Part shown: piece by piece, positions 1 through 10,397 of the stretch
How the letters are laid out: each line of letters begins with the position of its first letter
Numbering within the stretch: the stretch's first letter is position 1
Origin: Maratus speciosus
Lineage: Eukaryota > Arthropoda > Arachnida > Araneae > Salticidae
NCBI GenBank assembly: GCA_963932465.1
Contig: OZ010786.1
Location: 534,939,073 to 535,003,072, forward strand
Length of the DNA stretch: 64,000 bases
Direction: 5' to 3'
Notes under the pieces: generated by a model
Told to the model about the DNA's origin: nothing
Database searches by the model: none
The model's input: only the letters and a program-made list of their open reading frames with translations
Program-made: the position numbers and the translations under genes

Positions 1-19
1 GTCGCTGATTGATAAAAGA

Positions 20-125
20 TGTCATTTGGAGGCAGCTGGCAATTGCTCTTATAGCACAGTCAGTACAATACCGATCTTCCACCTAGGGAACTCGGGTTCA
101 AATCACGGGGCGGCACATACACAAA
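20..125 (+). repeat. tRNA-derived SINE head (partial)
   Basis: A box A-like motif (TAGCACAGTCAG, 52-63) is followed about 42 bases later by a box B-like motif (GGTTCAAATCA, 95-105). This is the spacing of the internal RNA polymerase III promoter of tRNAs and tRNA-derived SINEs. The flanking stems are imperfect and no clean cloverleaf forms, so a SINE head is more likely than a functional tRNA. The left end may lie outside the window. Confidence 0.4.
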
Positions 126-496
126 ACTTCAAGAATTAAAATAGTATATTCGTTGTTCTTTAGTCCAAAGATTGTAGTTCTTCGCAATTCAAAATTACCG
201 TAATAAAAAATGGTGATTTTTCGGTTCTCTGTAATTTCGCTTTTTTTTTCTTATAGTGTATGTGTGTTTCTATACATACTTATTTTCGAGTACCTGCATG
301 TACTCAAAAAAATGAGTACATGCGTTTTTCAAATTTAACAGTTAAGTACTCGGAGCTATTTTAAGAAGTGCTCAATAATTAGTACAATTTACTTATTTTT
401 AAGAACAGCGTTTTAACAGTGTGACAAGTAGAACCATATAAAACTAATAATAATGAAAAAAAAAAAAAAGTTTGGTCTATATTTAGTTTTTAAGTG

Positions 497-698
497 CACT
501 GTTAAAAGTTTTGCAGCATTCTGGCAGGTCATTCGACCGTTTTTTGAAAAAACGGTTTCATAACCATAATTTAACTATATTCTGACCATAAAATGGAAAA
601 TAATATGATCAGAATAGTGTTAAATTCACGGTTGTGTAACCGTTTTCGAAAAAAAACGGTCAAATGACCTGCCAGAATGCTGCAAAATTTTAACAGTG
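497..698. mobile_element. Palindromic (foldback) MITE, CACTGTTAAAA termini
   Basis: The two halves are near-perfect reverse complements for about 95 bases each. The left end begins CACTGTTAAAAGTTTTGCAG and the right end is its complement ending in TTTTAACAGTG. An internal ACGGTTTCATAACC block recurs inverted as GGTTGTGTAACCGT. There is no coding capacity. A diverged relative with the same end lies at 13649, and a terminus-like TTTTAACAGTGTG occurs near 409. The CACTGT ends and TA-flanked relatives suggest a Tc1/mariner-type MITE; the superfamily is an inference. Confidence 0.7.
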
Positions 699-749
699 TG
701 AGTATAAAGGTTTAATTACAGTTTTCTTTGATTGTGTCTTTTTTTAAGC

Positions 750-886
750 CTATTGAGAATATTCACACACTGTAACAGTCTCATCATCTTCGCCATCTGT
801 TTCCGTACATGAATTGTGCGTCCTTTTTTTTTGCACATGGAACAAGCGACCCAACCTTCAACTGACTTTGTGTAAAATTCGCCGCA
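750..886 (-). pseudogene. Transposase C-terminal zinc-finger fragment (broken)
   Basis: Read on the minus strand, the sequence gives CGEFYTKSVEGWVACSMC, then after a one-base shift in an A/T homopolymer (about 824-832) HNSCTETDGEDDETVTVCEY and a stop. The pattern CG-x-Y-x-S-x-EGW-x-C-x2-C...H-x2-C...C matches the PHD-like zinc-binding tail of pogo/Tigger-type transposases in many arthropod genomes. That family call is from memory of the motif, not a search. The last cysteine is lost and the aromatic residue before the histidine falls at the frameshift. The DDE catalytic part is not visible. A second, independent tail of this kind lies at 37.8-38.1 kb. Confidence 0.45.
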
Positions 887-1173
887 TTATAAATTTTGAA
901 AGTCAGAACTAGTTAGTTAAAAAAAATTTCTAGTCAGAATGGGGTACTTTTCCATTCCGTCCCACCCGTTCCGCCACGATTTAGGTTAGGCAGCTAAAGT
1001 CAATCGACAAAGATACGTACAAAAAGTTTAACTGCACGAATCTTAAGACAATTAAACGTACTTCAAGCATGAAATAACTACAGTTGGAATGAAAACTAGA
1101 ATATATGCCTTACATTGGTTACAAAATAATCAGATATTACAAAATAGGGTAAAAAAATCACACTATGAAAAAT

Positions 1174-1335
1174 TTACGCATCAGTGATCAAGAAAACTAG
1201 ACTAACATGGCTACCGAAGTTGAACGGGAACAGGTTTTCTTTCTTCTGTTTATTGCCGCAAGATGGCAGCACATCCTTTACAAATTCTTGCACATCTTCA
1301 TTCCGCCTCTGCACCCAGTTGTGTCCCGGGACCCC
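1174..1335. other. Short GC-rich coding-like island, strand uncertain
   Basis: This patch is GC-rich against its surroundings and open in several frames. On the plus strand a frame starts ATGGCTACCGAAGTTGAACG (from 1207) and encodes about 45 residues beginning MATEVEREQVFFLLFIAAR. On the minus strand a frame running from an AG dinucleotide at 1336-1337 encodes HNWVQRRNEDVQEFVKDVLP and more, ending at 1174. I cannot tell which, if either, is real. Closeness to the broken transposase at 750-886 suggests a decayed DNA transposon. Confidence 0.25.
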
Positions 1336-1399
1336 CTATATTAAAAATGAATTAGATAGTATTATTATAATACATTTATTTAAAACTAACGCTCTTTAA

Positions 1400-3892
1400 T
1401 AGTTTTAGAATATTATCAACATGTTCAAATTCAAAAATTTAATGCACGCATATATTTTGGTATTATTTAAATATAATAAACAAAACATTTTGTTAAACAA
1501 ACATAGTACAGAAATTAATATATAATTTATATATCAGTCCACAAAAATTGTGAAAAATTAAGAAATTCATAAATATAGAAACTAAAAATTTCAAAACGGA
1601 TTTTTCCCCACTTTAGCAATTTTAGCTGTTTTCTCAAATAGAAAATCATACAACGTACATGTAATATGAAATGTTTTAAAAAGTTTTGAAAATCATCAAT
1701 CCTGTTTTTGAAGTCCATGTAATGACATCTTCAACATTAAACACATATGCACCAGGGGCGAGTTTTCGTCACTGATTAGAGTGGAAACATCGGCGACTGT
1801 GTAATAAAGTGGTATGTTTTTCCGAAACGGCATGGCAGGCATAAAAATCCTTATTTTCTTGCAGTAACTGTTGCCAAAATTGTTGGTGAATATCCCGGCA
1901 AACACCCTGCACCCTTTAAGATTTCAACGTGATTGAGCGTCATCCTGTATTGTAAGATATACAGCGGAAACTAACGTCATATTACTTTTAATGGAAAATG
2001 GATTGAAAATTCTTAGATTAAAATTAGATTAAAATCTTAGATTAAAATCTTAATATTAATTGCCAGAATTTATTGCTGCGAGAGATGTACGTGATTAGTC
2101 TGGTATTTTATAGAAATGCAAATTCACCTTTCACCGCTGCAAGTCAAGTATTAAATTTGACAGTTACACTTTTAAGCAATTCCTATAAATAACTTTAATT
2201 TAAATATATTTTCTTTCATTAATTTTTTTTTTCGCAATTTCTTCCGTTTCATCACCTCTCTAATCTTTCTACGTTTCGTTTTTGACAATGGACTTTTTTT
2301 ATATGCTTTTATGTATAGACACATGCATAGATATAAAAATGTGTGAGCGCGAATCGGTGCAGTAATTTTCTAGCCATAGTCTTCTTTTAGAATGTTTTAT
2401 TGTATGACAATCACTAATTTTACAGCCACTCATTTATTCTGTTAGACTGTTTTATTATGTGGCAATCATTTGTAGTACTATATTGATTGAAGTTAATCTT
2501 TAAACTCTAGCAAATGCATAACTAAAAATAGCAAGAAATAATTATACAATACATTGTAATATCTTCCATGTAAAATTACAGTATGAATTACAATTTTTAG
2601 AAAAATTAAACTATGAAAAAAAGCATAACATAAAAAATCTATTTTGTTATAGCTATTATAAAGGCATTGATATTCAGAAAAATAAATATTTTATGGCTGC
2701 ATGCGGAGTAAATACATCTTGAAACACTGATTTATGGAAATAAAAATAAGAAAACCCCTTTTCTTGTTTTTTTATATTTTACATAACGATTCTAAATCTA
2801 TTTGATTTTAGATTTTCTCCGCTTATGTATAAAATTTTAAAGGTAATATTAAAGATTAACGAGCTTCAAAGAATCATTTTGCATAACGAATGCAATCAGT
2901 TGCGATTGAATAAGAAATGAACGACTCATTTCCTTCAAAACTTAAAAATATCACATTCATTAATTTTCAAGAAAAAGCAAATACAAGTAATATAATATTT
3001 TCAATAATTCTTTACATTTCTATGTTCACTCAAATAAACGTAACTTAACGTTGCAATTTATCATAAATTTTATATTTCTTAAAACGTATTACCAAATAAG
3101 GATTATGATTTGAAAGAAATGTAACCAATTTACATTTATGTTCTATAAATTACAGAATTATTTATTTAATTATTTTAAAGCTTTAATTAACATAATTTAT
3201 GCTATTTTTGTTAATTAAAAACATAAATTTTATAACAAAAAATTCGTATTTTTTCACTTAAAGAAGTAAAAGATTTGTCATAGCATATTATGATAAAAAT
3301 ATTCTGGTAACTCATTATCTTACAATATTTCTGATACTTAAATATATAATTTTTTTTACGCTTAGATAAATCCGTAACTGAATGTTCTCTAGTCCAAATA
3401 TAAAAAAAGTTTGAAGTTTCACGTCAAATGTGGAAAATAATGTGCGTTCATACAATCCCTTGTTTTATAAATATCTTTTGGACCGCATATTGTACTGAAT
3501 GCATATTTTAGTGCACGTCATAAGTTCATACCAATTCCATTCTGTTCTGAAGGCTGTGACATAATTTCTGAAAATAGTGCAATTGAAATAATATTTTCCC
3601 ATTTGCCGTTATGTAACGGAAAACTTTTGACTATCCCTGTAATTAAAATATACATCCGGTTTCCATAAAATTTGAAACGACTCGACAAAATTTTGTAACA
3701 CTTATACATTTAAAATTTAGACCCTTCAGTTTGGTAGTTTTACGTATCCAGCGATCTGTTATATTTAGACGGACGAACAGATACACAGACATACAGACCG
3801 AACGGTGACTATAGTTTGATTTCCAGTATCATAGAGAAAATTACAATTTTTATGCAAAACTGTAATTACTTCTACTTAAATACTGATAAGGC

Positions 3893-3894
<2 letters not shown>
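1400..3894. other. AT-rich stretch, no gene seen
   Basis: No splice-bounded frame or long ORF stands out here. Around 3640-3830 lies an interspersed-repeat-like block. It contains a GACGGACGAACAGATACACA run and, on the minus strand, AAATTTTGTCGAGTCGTTTC. A similar phrase appears at about 8985-9010, so both are probably pieces of one dispersed family. Confidence 0.5.
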
Positions 3895-3980
<86 letters not shown>

Positions 3981-4031
3981 TATATACAATATATATATAT
4001 ATATATATATAGTACAATATATATATATACA

Positions 4032-4114
<83 letters not shown>
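3895..4114. repeat. (TA)n microsatellite, about 220 bp
   Basis: Almost pure TA dinucleotides with a few CA/TG and AGTACA interruptions. The apparent open frames through it are Tyr-Ile repeats with no biological meaning. Confidence 0.97.
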
Positions 4115-4118
<4 letters not shown>

Positions 4119-4938
4119 AAAATTCTTTTAATCAGTCAATTATTTATATACTTCATCCTCGAAAAGAGCAATCGATCAAAGAAGACCTTGAAAGGACCGT
4201 GAAAGATCAACACCAAAATTCTAAAATAGATTTTGAAAATGCAAAAGTTATTATACCTGCATCAGATTATTATACTTCGAGAATTAGGTAATCCTTGGAG
4301 ACTTTAAATAAAGGAAATAGTGTATGTAATGATGTTTTATCCTATGACATACTTCATATTTTTTTAATATTTTTGAAATATCTAACACTTCAACATTGGA
4401 ACGTAACAATCTCATATACACTCCCAACGAATAATAGAATGCTCCCTTTTCCCAAACTGAAATATTAATACAACACTGAGTGCGACATTTTAGTGAAACT
4501 ATTCTTTGAAAATGGTCGCGTTTGCGATTAAAAGATCTCGGAAATCATATTTTATATTTCCTCACATGTGATTGTTAACATCAATGTTTTTTAATTTTAA
4601 AGACCAGTTTGTTTTGTAACGGAATATTTAATAAATTTTTATGCAATTTTTTAGTAAATAGATTTTTATTTTTATTTATTTTAAAGCAAGCTGAATGTGT
4701 CCTTCCACGCGGAACTCGTTTTGGGTTTTAAGTATTTCAAGTGTATTATTTTTTTCTCAAAAATTACCTTTCATGAAAACGTGACTGTATGCAATAAGTG
4801 CATACGCATATAACACATAAATATATATTGTAAATCCGTTCTTTGATTTTCTATGATTACACTAGATTAATTTTAACACAATTATTCTAATTGGTAAATA
4901 AATCATATGCGATGTAAATTTCCATCTGGGTGAAAAAT

Positions 4939-5013
4939 GTCCGGATCAGGATTCGAACCAGGAATCTCTTGGTTGAAGCCTCCAATGCTCTACCATCTGA
5001 GCTATCCCGGACG
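4939..5013 (-). repeat. tRNA-like core, unit 1
   Basis: The minus strand begins GTCCGGGATAGCTCAGATGG (box A), has box B GGTTCGAATCC and closes with TCCGGAC, which pairs with the 5' end as an acceptor stem. The anticodon arm is imperfect in this copy. It is embedded in a repeated unit, so I treat it as a SINE or satellite component rather than a host tRNA gene. Confidence 0.6.
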
Positions 5014-5271
5014 AATCTGGAGGAACTTTTTCACTCAGTAAACTTTATTTATTATATCAACTGGTCTGAAATCTGGTTCAGCTCAACAGAATAAATCGCA
5101 GGTAGTGGAACTCCAGAAATCGCTGGATACGTAATTACACTAGATGAATTTTTACACATTTATTCAAATTGGTAAATTAATAATATGAGATGTAAATTTC
5201 CAGCTGGGCGAAAATGACCGGACCAGGATTCGAACCAGCGCTCTCTTGGATGAAGAAGTTCCACCAGATTT

Positions 5272-5345
5272 GTCCGGAATAGGTCTGATGGTAGAGCATT
5301 GGCTGCTTCAGCCAAGAGGTCCCTGGTTCGAATCCTGGTCCGGAC
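5272..5345 (+). repeat. tRNA-like core, unit 2 (best folded)
   Basis: The anticodon arm is a perfect 5-bp stem, TTGGC/GCCAA, around a seven-base loop TGCTTCA, giving CTT at positions 34-36 but a G instead of the usual U at position 33. Box B is GGTTCGAATCC and the acceptor stem GTCCGG/CCGGAC is intact. Box A is damaged (TAGGTCTGATGG). It could be a degenerate tRNA-Lys(CTT)-like gene, but its repeat context argues for a SINE-type core. Confidence 0.55.
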
Positions 5346-5549
5346 ATTTTTCGCCTACTAGGCAATTTACATCTGATATGATTTATTTACCAATTAAAAT
5401 AATTATGTTAAAATTAATCTAGTGTAATTACATATCCAGTGATTTCTGGAGTTCTTTTACCTGCGATTTATTCTGTTGAGCTGAAAGAGATTTCAGATCA
5501 GATGCTATAATTAATAAGGTAATCTGGGAGAAAGAGTTCCACGAGATTC

Positions 5550-5623
5550 GTCCAGGATAATTCAGATGGTAGAGCATTGGCGACTTCAGCCAAGAGATCC
5601 CTGGATCGAATCCTCGTTCAGAC
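5550..5623 (+). repeat. tRNA-like core, unit 3
   Basis: The same core as unit 2, with substitutions in the acceptor stem, box A (TAATTCAGATGG) and box B (GGATCGAATCC). The anticodon stem TTGGC/GCCAA is kept. It is clearly a decayed copy within the array. Confidence 0.55.
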
Positions 5624-5886
5624 ATATTTCACCCAGTTGGAAATTTACATCTAATATGACTTATTTACCATTGAGAATAATTGGGTTAAAATTAATCTAG
5701 TGTAATTACGCATCCACTGATTTCTAGGGTTCCATTACCTGCGATTTATTCTGTTGAGCTGAACCAGATTTCAGATCAGATGCTATAATCAATAAGGTTA
5801 GCTGGGTGAAAGAGTCCCACCAGATTCCTCCAGGATAGCTCAGATAGAGCATTGGCTGCTTCAGCCACCGGACATTTTCTGCCCAG

Positions 5887-6141
5887 TTGGAAATTTACGA
5901 TTCATATTCTATGAAAAAAATGTCAGCTTTGGCCAGATTATGCAGCGAAGAACCGTTAAGGATTGGTTTTAAAAATAGCAAGTTAATTTATATATCAAGA
6001 TTTTATTTACCATCCATAATCCGAGAATCAATAGAGATATTTTTACGCAACAAGAATATTTGGAATGATTCAGTGTCCTTTGATTTACCTAAAATTTCGA
6101 AAGAGATGCTATGTAATTTTAATAACAATAGTCAAAATTAA
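5887..6141 (+). pseudogene. SOCS-box-like C-terminal exon or fragment
   Basis: A frame of about 84 residues ends in TAA. Residues around MSALARLCSEEPLRIGF and LIYISRFYLPSIIRE follow the SOCS-box layout: S-x-L-x2-LC, then L-x2-I, then a hydrophobic/LP segment. The SOCS box recruits elongin B/C and cullin to E3 ligases. Two AG acceptors are possible: TTTTCTGCCCAG just before 5887, or AATGTCAG at about 5924. The first few codons derive from the adjacent tandem repeat, so either the exon starts later or this is a repeat-captured fragment. No upstream exon was found. The match is by pattern only. Confidence 0.35.
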
Positions 6142-6375
6142 TCCACACTTGCAAATAGCCATATAATTTTATTTTTATTTTATGTTTTCCAATGTTTTTC
6201 ATTATGCATGTTGTCTCGTGACATTGTTTACCATATTGTTTTGTTAAATTATATGAAAATTAATCCACGCTCACAAATAGTTAATTTAATTTTAATTTAA
6301 TTTTAGGTTTGCAATATTTTCCATTATGCATCATGTCTCGTGACATTGTTTACTATGTTTATTGTTTTTAAATTT
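6136..6375. repeat. Tandem duplication, about 122-bp unit, two copies
   Basis: The block AATTAATCCACACTTGCAAA...TGCATGTTGTCTCGTGACAT recurs about 122 bases later as AATTAATCCACGCTCACAAA...TGCATCATGTCTCGTGACAT. It directly follows the SOCS-box-like frame, so it would be 3' UTR if that frame is real. Confidence 0.75.
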
Positions 6376-6412
6376 TGTGAAAATATTTTCTATCATAAAT
6401 GATTTTGAAAAT

Positions 6413-6453
6413 GTCGCCGTTGGTGCGACGAAACGATCGTTAATCTTAATAAA
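6413..6453 (+). other. GC hairpin plus GAAAC motif and AATAAA signal
   Basis: GTCGC (6413-6417) pairs with GCGAC (6425-6429) around CGTTGGT. GAAAC follows directly and AATAAA lies at 6448-6453. Hairpins of this kind ending in CGAAACG with a nearby poly(A) signal are common at the 3' ends of some invertebrate retroelements. This may mark such a tail or the end of the preceding transcript. It is not a hammerhead ribozyme, since no CTGATGA core is present. Confidence 0.35.
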
Positions 6454-6699
6454 GATATTTTATCACTTTTTAGCATTATTTTATTTAATCTATTTAATCA
6501 TATTGTATGGTTAATTTCAAAATGATAAAATATTTTAAACAGAAATTAATTATTATATTTCAATTGTCATTGTTGTATATTATGTTGCATACTGGGATAA
6601 TTAGAATGTTCTTCAGTATGTTTTAAACATGTTTTTGAAAGTAAATGGTCTATTTAAAACACTCTCACTGACATGCCCGTGTTAACACATTCACTAAAC

Positions 6700-6833
6700 T
6701 ACAGGTTTCACTGCAATATAGCATTATTTAAAGTAATATAATTCTATTGATTTATTGCGTTTCTAATACATTGAACAATGATTAATACTCTCAAGGATTG
6801 GATTCATATTCATTCATACTTAATTTTTTTTAT
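6700..6833. repeat. Dispersed repeat, copy 1 of 2
   Basis: A block of about 130 bases (CAGGTTTCACTGCAATATAG... to AAGGATTGGATTCATATTC) recurs in the same orientation at about 54475-54600 with scattered substitutions. No coding potential. Confidence 0.7.
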
Positions 6834-7664
6834 ATAAAGTTGAACAAATAATCTTTTTTTAAATTCCTATTATTAGTTCACACTCTCCCTATATTTATTA
6901 TCTTGTTCAAATTTTCAATTGTTAATAAAATACTTATTATTCAAGTTGAAATAATTTTTTTAACTTGTACTGGATGACGATTTATGTTAATACAGATTTT
7001 CAAATATTAATTCATTAATTAAATTTTAATTAATTAATTTTAGTTTTTTATGGGAGACAAAATGGCGGCCATTCATTATTGAACATCATTTAATGCATCT
7101 TCATATCTATTAGGGGGGTTACCATAGGTGGGACTCTGTTCTGTCGCCAAGTTTGTCGCCAACTTGCCGATATCTCTAATATTTCGCCAAATTCCCATAA
7201 ACTTCAATTGTAAACCAACTTCATTTTAGAAAATCAACAAATTGAGATATTTTAATGAGACTCTATGATAATTAAAAATGTAAATTGGAAGTTGACTTCT
7301 TATTTAGATGTTTGTGTTTACAAAATTTAATAACATAAAAATGAAATTCATATTTGTATGCAATTTGCTAAAATAAAAATATGAGATTAAGAAATATCGT
7401 TAATCATCGCAAAATTAAATACATGTACATTGAAAAAATGAACACAAAATTTTAAAGTAGACGTAAAATATAAAATATTTTTTCCTTAATGCATTTTATT
7501 ACAGAAAATAATATTAAAGATGCTGCAAACAGGGAACGATTGACAAATATAAAGTTAGTCGAAATTTCAAAGGAAAGTATCATAATTTTCACAATTTCTC
7601 CGAACTGACAATCTAAATATTATGTAAATAAATAAACAAATAAAAATGCAATTTAACAAATGAC

Positions 7665-8190
7665 AACCGCATTTGCAAAAAGATTTTTTTAAAGAATAAA
7701 ATTTAAGACATAAAAAATCGCACGGAGTTGATCATACCTGACATACGCTATGGATTATATTTTTAGGTACTGTACATATTTAAACTTCTACGGAGCTGGT
7801 CATACATTAGTACGCCATGGATTAAACATTAATATTCTTGGACCAATTTTAAATTAAATCTCATTCCTAAACTTCAAAACGTCCCACAATATTACTTTTT
7901 ACACCGTTGTATAGAGAAAAAATGTACTTTTAAATGTGCAATTTGTTTGAAAGCTGTATCTCAATTTGTTTCTGAGTTATTAATTCTTTTTTGGAGTTTT
8001 TATTACTTTTTTGTCATAGTGGCAACAGAAGTATGCATCTCTGCTGAAAGTAAAGGGGGAATACAGATTACTGTATTGACCAATCAGAAAACGAATAAAA
8101 TGCGAGATTCAACTAATAAAACGCTTCAGATATGTTTTTGATTTCCCACCCTGACCGAGGACAATACCCATTTTTTCCAAATGGTTAATA
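7665..8190 (-). mobile_element. MITE, CCATTTGGAAAA family, copy 1
   Basis: This is the reverse complement of much of the element at 21883-22690. Shared blocks include TTTACACCGTTGTATAGAGA, the CCAATCAGAAAA segment, ACTAATAAAACGCTTCAGAT and CACCCTGACCGAGGACAATA. The right end has TTTTCCAAATGG; the left end is degenerate (AACCGCATTTGCAAAAA). The 64-codon frame inside is a by-product. Confidence 0.7.
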
Positions 8191-9640
8191 AAATGACAAT
8201 AACATTTCCAGTTTCTTTCTTTTTTCTTTCGTTCAATATATTTCTAGATTTGCCAAGACCACTGTATGCCTTCTAGTCTCATTCGCAAATATATAAGCAC
8301 GTCGCACCTATACTCGTCGTCTGGACCACCCCTTTGTCGTCCGCGTATAACAGCGGAAAAACTACTCAACCGAATGGTTTGAAATTTAATATATATATTA
8401 GCTGTTTAACCCATTCTACGCGCGGCATTTCATGTTCAATAACTATTCGATTTAGAAAAAAAAATCTACTAATGTGCAATATTTTAAAAGTTTAATTTAT
8501 CATGCGGCTACGGCAGCAGACGATAAAAAATATCTTTGGAATAAGGGAATAAATAAAATAAAATAAAATTGTGGATTTTTGCAGAAAATGTTTTTCTTTC
8601 TTTCTTTTTTAAAGATAATACTTAAGCGCAATTAAATCTCTAATTATTTGCATGAGAGATAATCTAATTATCTTAATACCCGATACAGCGTCTTAGTATT
8701 GCAGTATGGCGTATGTAATATGTATATCTCACATAGCAGTAAGCATTTAGAACGGGTTAGAACTCGCGCAATTACGGGTTGAACATAAAAAAGTCAAACA
8801 TTCGTCAAAAACATAAAATAAAATATATTTACATTTTTCGGATTTTTTGCCTCAGTCGTTCATGGGCCCACTATCAGCATCCCGTGTAATTAATTTTGTA
8901 GCCCTGCGTCCTGTGGTTTCGGAGTTTTTGAGGTTAAATAGATACGCGCACGGATTTTAATAGGGTAGATAATCGTTCCAGAATTTTGTCGAGTCTTTTC
9001 AAATTTTATGAAAGTCGAAACAAAACTTTAAAATATATTAATAAAAGTTTTCTTAATTCTATTAAACCCTATCATGCGTAATTATTTCAATGATATTCCA
9101 TGATAGATAATGGTTATATATTAGCATGGTGATTACGCCATCTATAAGATGAAGATAAATTATTTCTCTATTACTGAATTTAATATATATCATCGTAAAA
9201 ATTTTTGATATTCATGCATTTTTGCATAAGAGCGTACCAACTATTGCACAAAAATCTGAATATTTATATAACTATTTATAGTACGAACGTACCTTATTTT
9301 TCCCGTTTAACGTTCAATTTCCAACTTCTTTATATATTTGTTATAGTATATCTCCCTCAATTTACCTGTTTACTTCTGTGTACTTATCTATCTGTCTAAT
9401 TTTCTTTCGGTATGCCTATAGAAATTTTACATTATTATTACTCTAACGAAAATGAAAGATGAACAAATGCTTTCAGAGTTGAATAATTTAATTTATCCTC
9501 ACAATTATTATCTTAGTGTGTTAAATATTTACATATGCGTAACATATGGAAGCTTCTCATATTTTCTTAAAGAAACAAACTTCATTTATCTCTTTATTGT
9601 TTGAACGAATCTTATCTAATAACATTTCCTTACTATCTTT
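8191..9640. other. No gene seen; interspersed-repeat traces
   Basis: At 8328-8400 the phrase GTCCGCGTATAACAGCGGAA followed by ACTCAACCGAATGG resembles boilerplate found in dispersed arthropod repeats. An AAATA-type simple repeat lies at about 8550-8572. Nothing else is supportable. Confidence 0.4.
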
Positions 9641-9787
9641 AAATTATAATAAGATGAGCAGCGCTGAAGATAGAGAACAGGTTCCGCCAGATAACAATTA
9701 TTCAGCGACATTTGTTACAAATAGTTTGCAAATCGCGGTTATACCGTCGCTCACTTAGGCATCTTTAAACTTCTCCTTTGGCAGTGA

Positions 9788-9801
9788 GCGCCATCTAGTG
9801 A
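9788..9801 (-). promoter_or_regulatory. CTCF-like core motif
   Basis: The minus strand reads TCACTAGATGGCGC. It matches the conserved CTCF core (CCASYAGRKGGCRS) at all but the first position. CTCF is an insulator and architecture protein present in arthropods. The site lies about 350 bases upstream of the proposed leader of the micropeptide gene, in a locally GC-richer patch. One motif by itself can occur by chance. Confidence 0.4.
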
Positions 9802-10124
9802 CAACGTTTAACGATCAATATCATACAAGAACCGAGAAGGTCTATGCAAGGCATTCCAACATTCTACTCTGCGGTGTACAAGCGGATATCATCTCTCTGT
9901 GTTTATATATCTCTGTATCACTTCTCTCGTGCATGCTTTTCCCCCATCACATCTATATCCGACTGCCTTTACTGGCTCCGTATTGGATATGAAATTTATC
10001 ATTACCTGTTTCATATTGCACTTGGTGAAATGTGAAATTTATCTTTAAATTAAAAACGTTTGTATTTATTTATTTTAAAATTTCCGAGTGATATTTTCTT
10101 TAAAGGAGTTATCTAATAAGTGAA

Positions 10125-10152
10125 GTAGTTTTTAAAAAGCGGGTCACTGGAA
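10125..10152 (+). promoter_or_regulatory. Candidate core promoter of the micropeptide gene
   Basis: A TTTTTAAAAAG element is followed by GCGGGTCACTGG, which could act as TATA-like and initiator-like sequences. This would give a leader of roughly 250 bases before the ATG at 10398. The region from 9640 to 10400 is GC-richer than its surroundings. The start site is an inference from base composition and weak motifs. Confidence 0.2.
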
Positions 10153-10194
10153 TTGTGTTTTTTGAACAACCTTCATTTGCATATACCTTTACTG

Positions 10195-10218
10195 ATGAAA
10201 GTGCTGTGTGCGGATTAA
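10195..10218 (+). CDS. Possible uORF, 7 codons
   Basis: ATGAAAGTGCTGTGTGCGGA then TAA encodes MKVLCAD. It sits in the putative leader. The next 180 bases contain no ATG until 10398, so this would be the only upstream start between the proposed promoter and the main start. Confidence 0.2.
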   Translation: MKVLCAD

Positions 10219-10397
10219 AAATTTTATCTGTGTGAGTGCATAATATTTGAATTTCATTTTCCCGTTAATTCCGTGGAAATCGTCGTAGAAAGTTATTGTT
10301 CCGTAGGAAGGTGAATTGAGTTTGTGAAATATTTTAAAATATAAAGCTTGATAAATTTTGTGGTTCGAGTTGGATTTTTGCAACTGATTCATTGAGG

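Larger units (their letters stand above)
4857..5890. repeat. Tandem array of about 280-bp units with tRNA-like cores, internally inverted
   Basis: Each unit contains a tRNA-like core, a block reading TCTGTTGAGCTGAACCAGATT, a TAATTACACTAGATT block and an AAATTTACATCT block. Units left of about 5254 are on the minus strand. From about 5255 to 5890 they are on the plus strand, spaced about 278-280 bases apart. The inversion junction cuts a tRNA-like core in half. The last unit (5828-5873) has lost its T-arm. Tandem growth followed by an inversion explains the structure. It ends exactly where the 5887-6141 frame begins. Confidence 0.8.

Noticed and set aside
3816..4202. 128-codon Tyr-Ile frame
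   Set aside because: Pure translation of a (TA)n microsatellite; the same applies to frames at 44562-44897 and 45237-45641.
4939..5345. Functional tRNA genes
   Set aside because: The cores are embedded in repeated units, have damaged box A or anticodon arms and lack U33, so they are reported as repeats.
6413..6434. Hammerhead ribozyme
   Set aside because: The GAAAC after a hairpin is suggestive, but the CTGATGA core and the third stem are absent.
7947..8141. 64-codon frame
   Set aside because: Lies entirely within a MITE copy, and the related copy at 21.9-22.7 kb does not preserve it.
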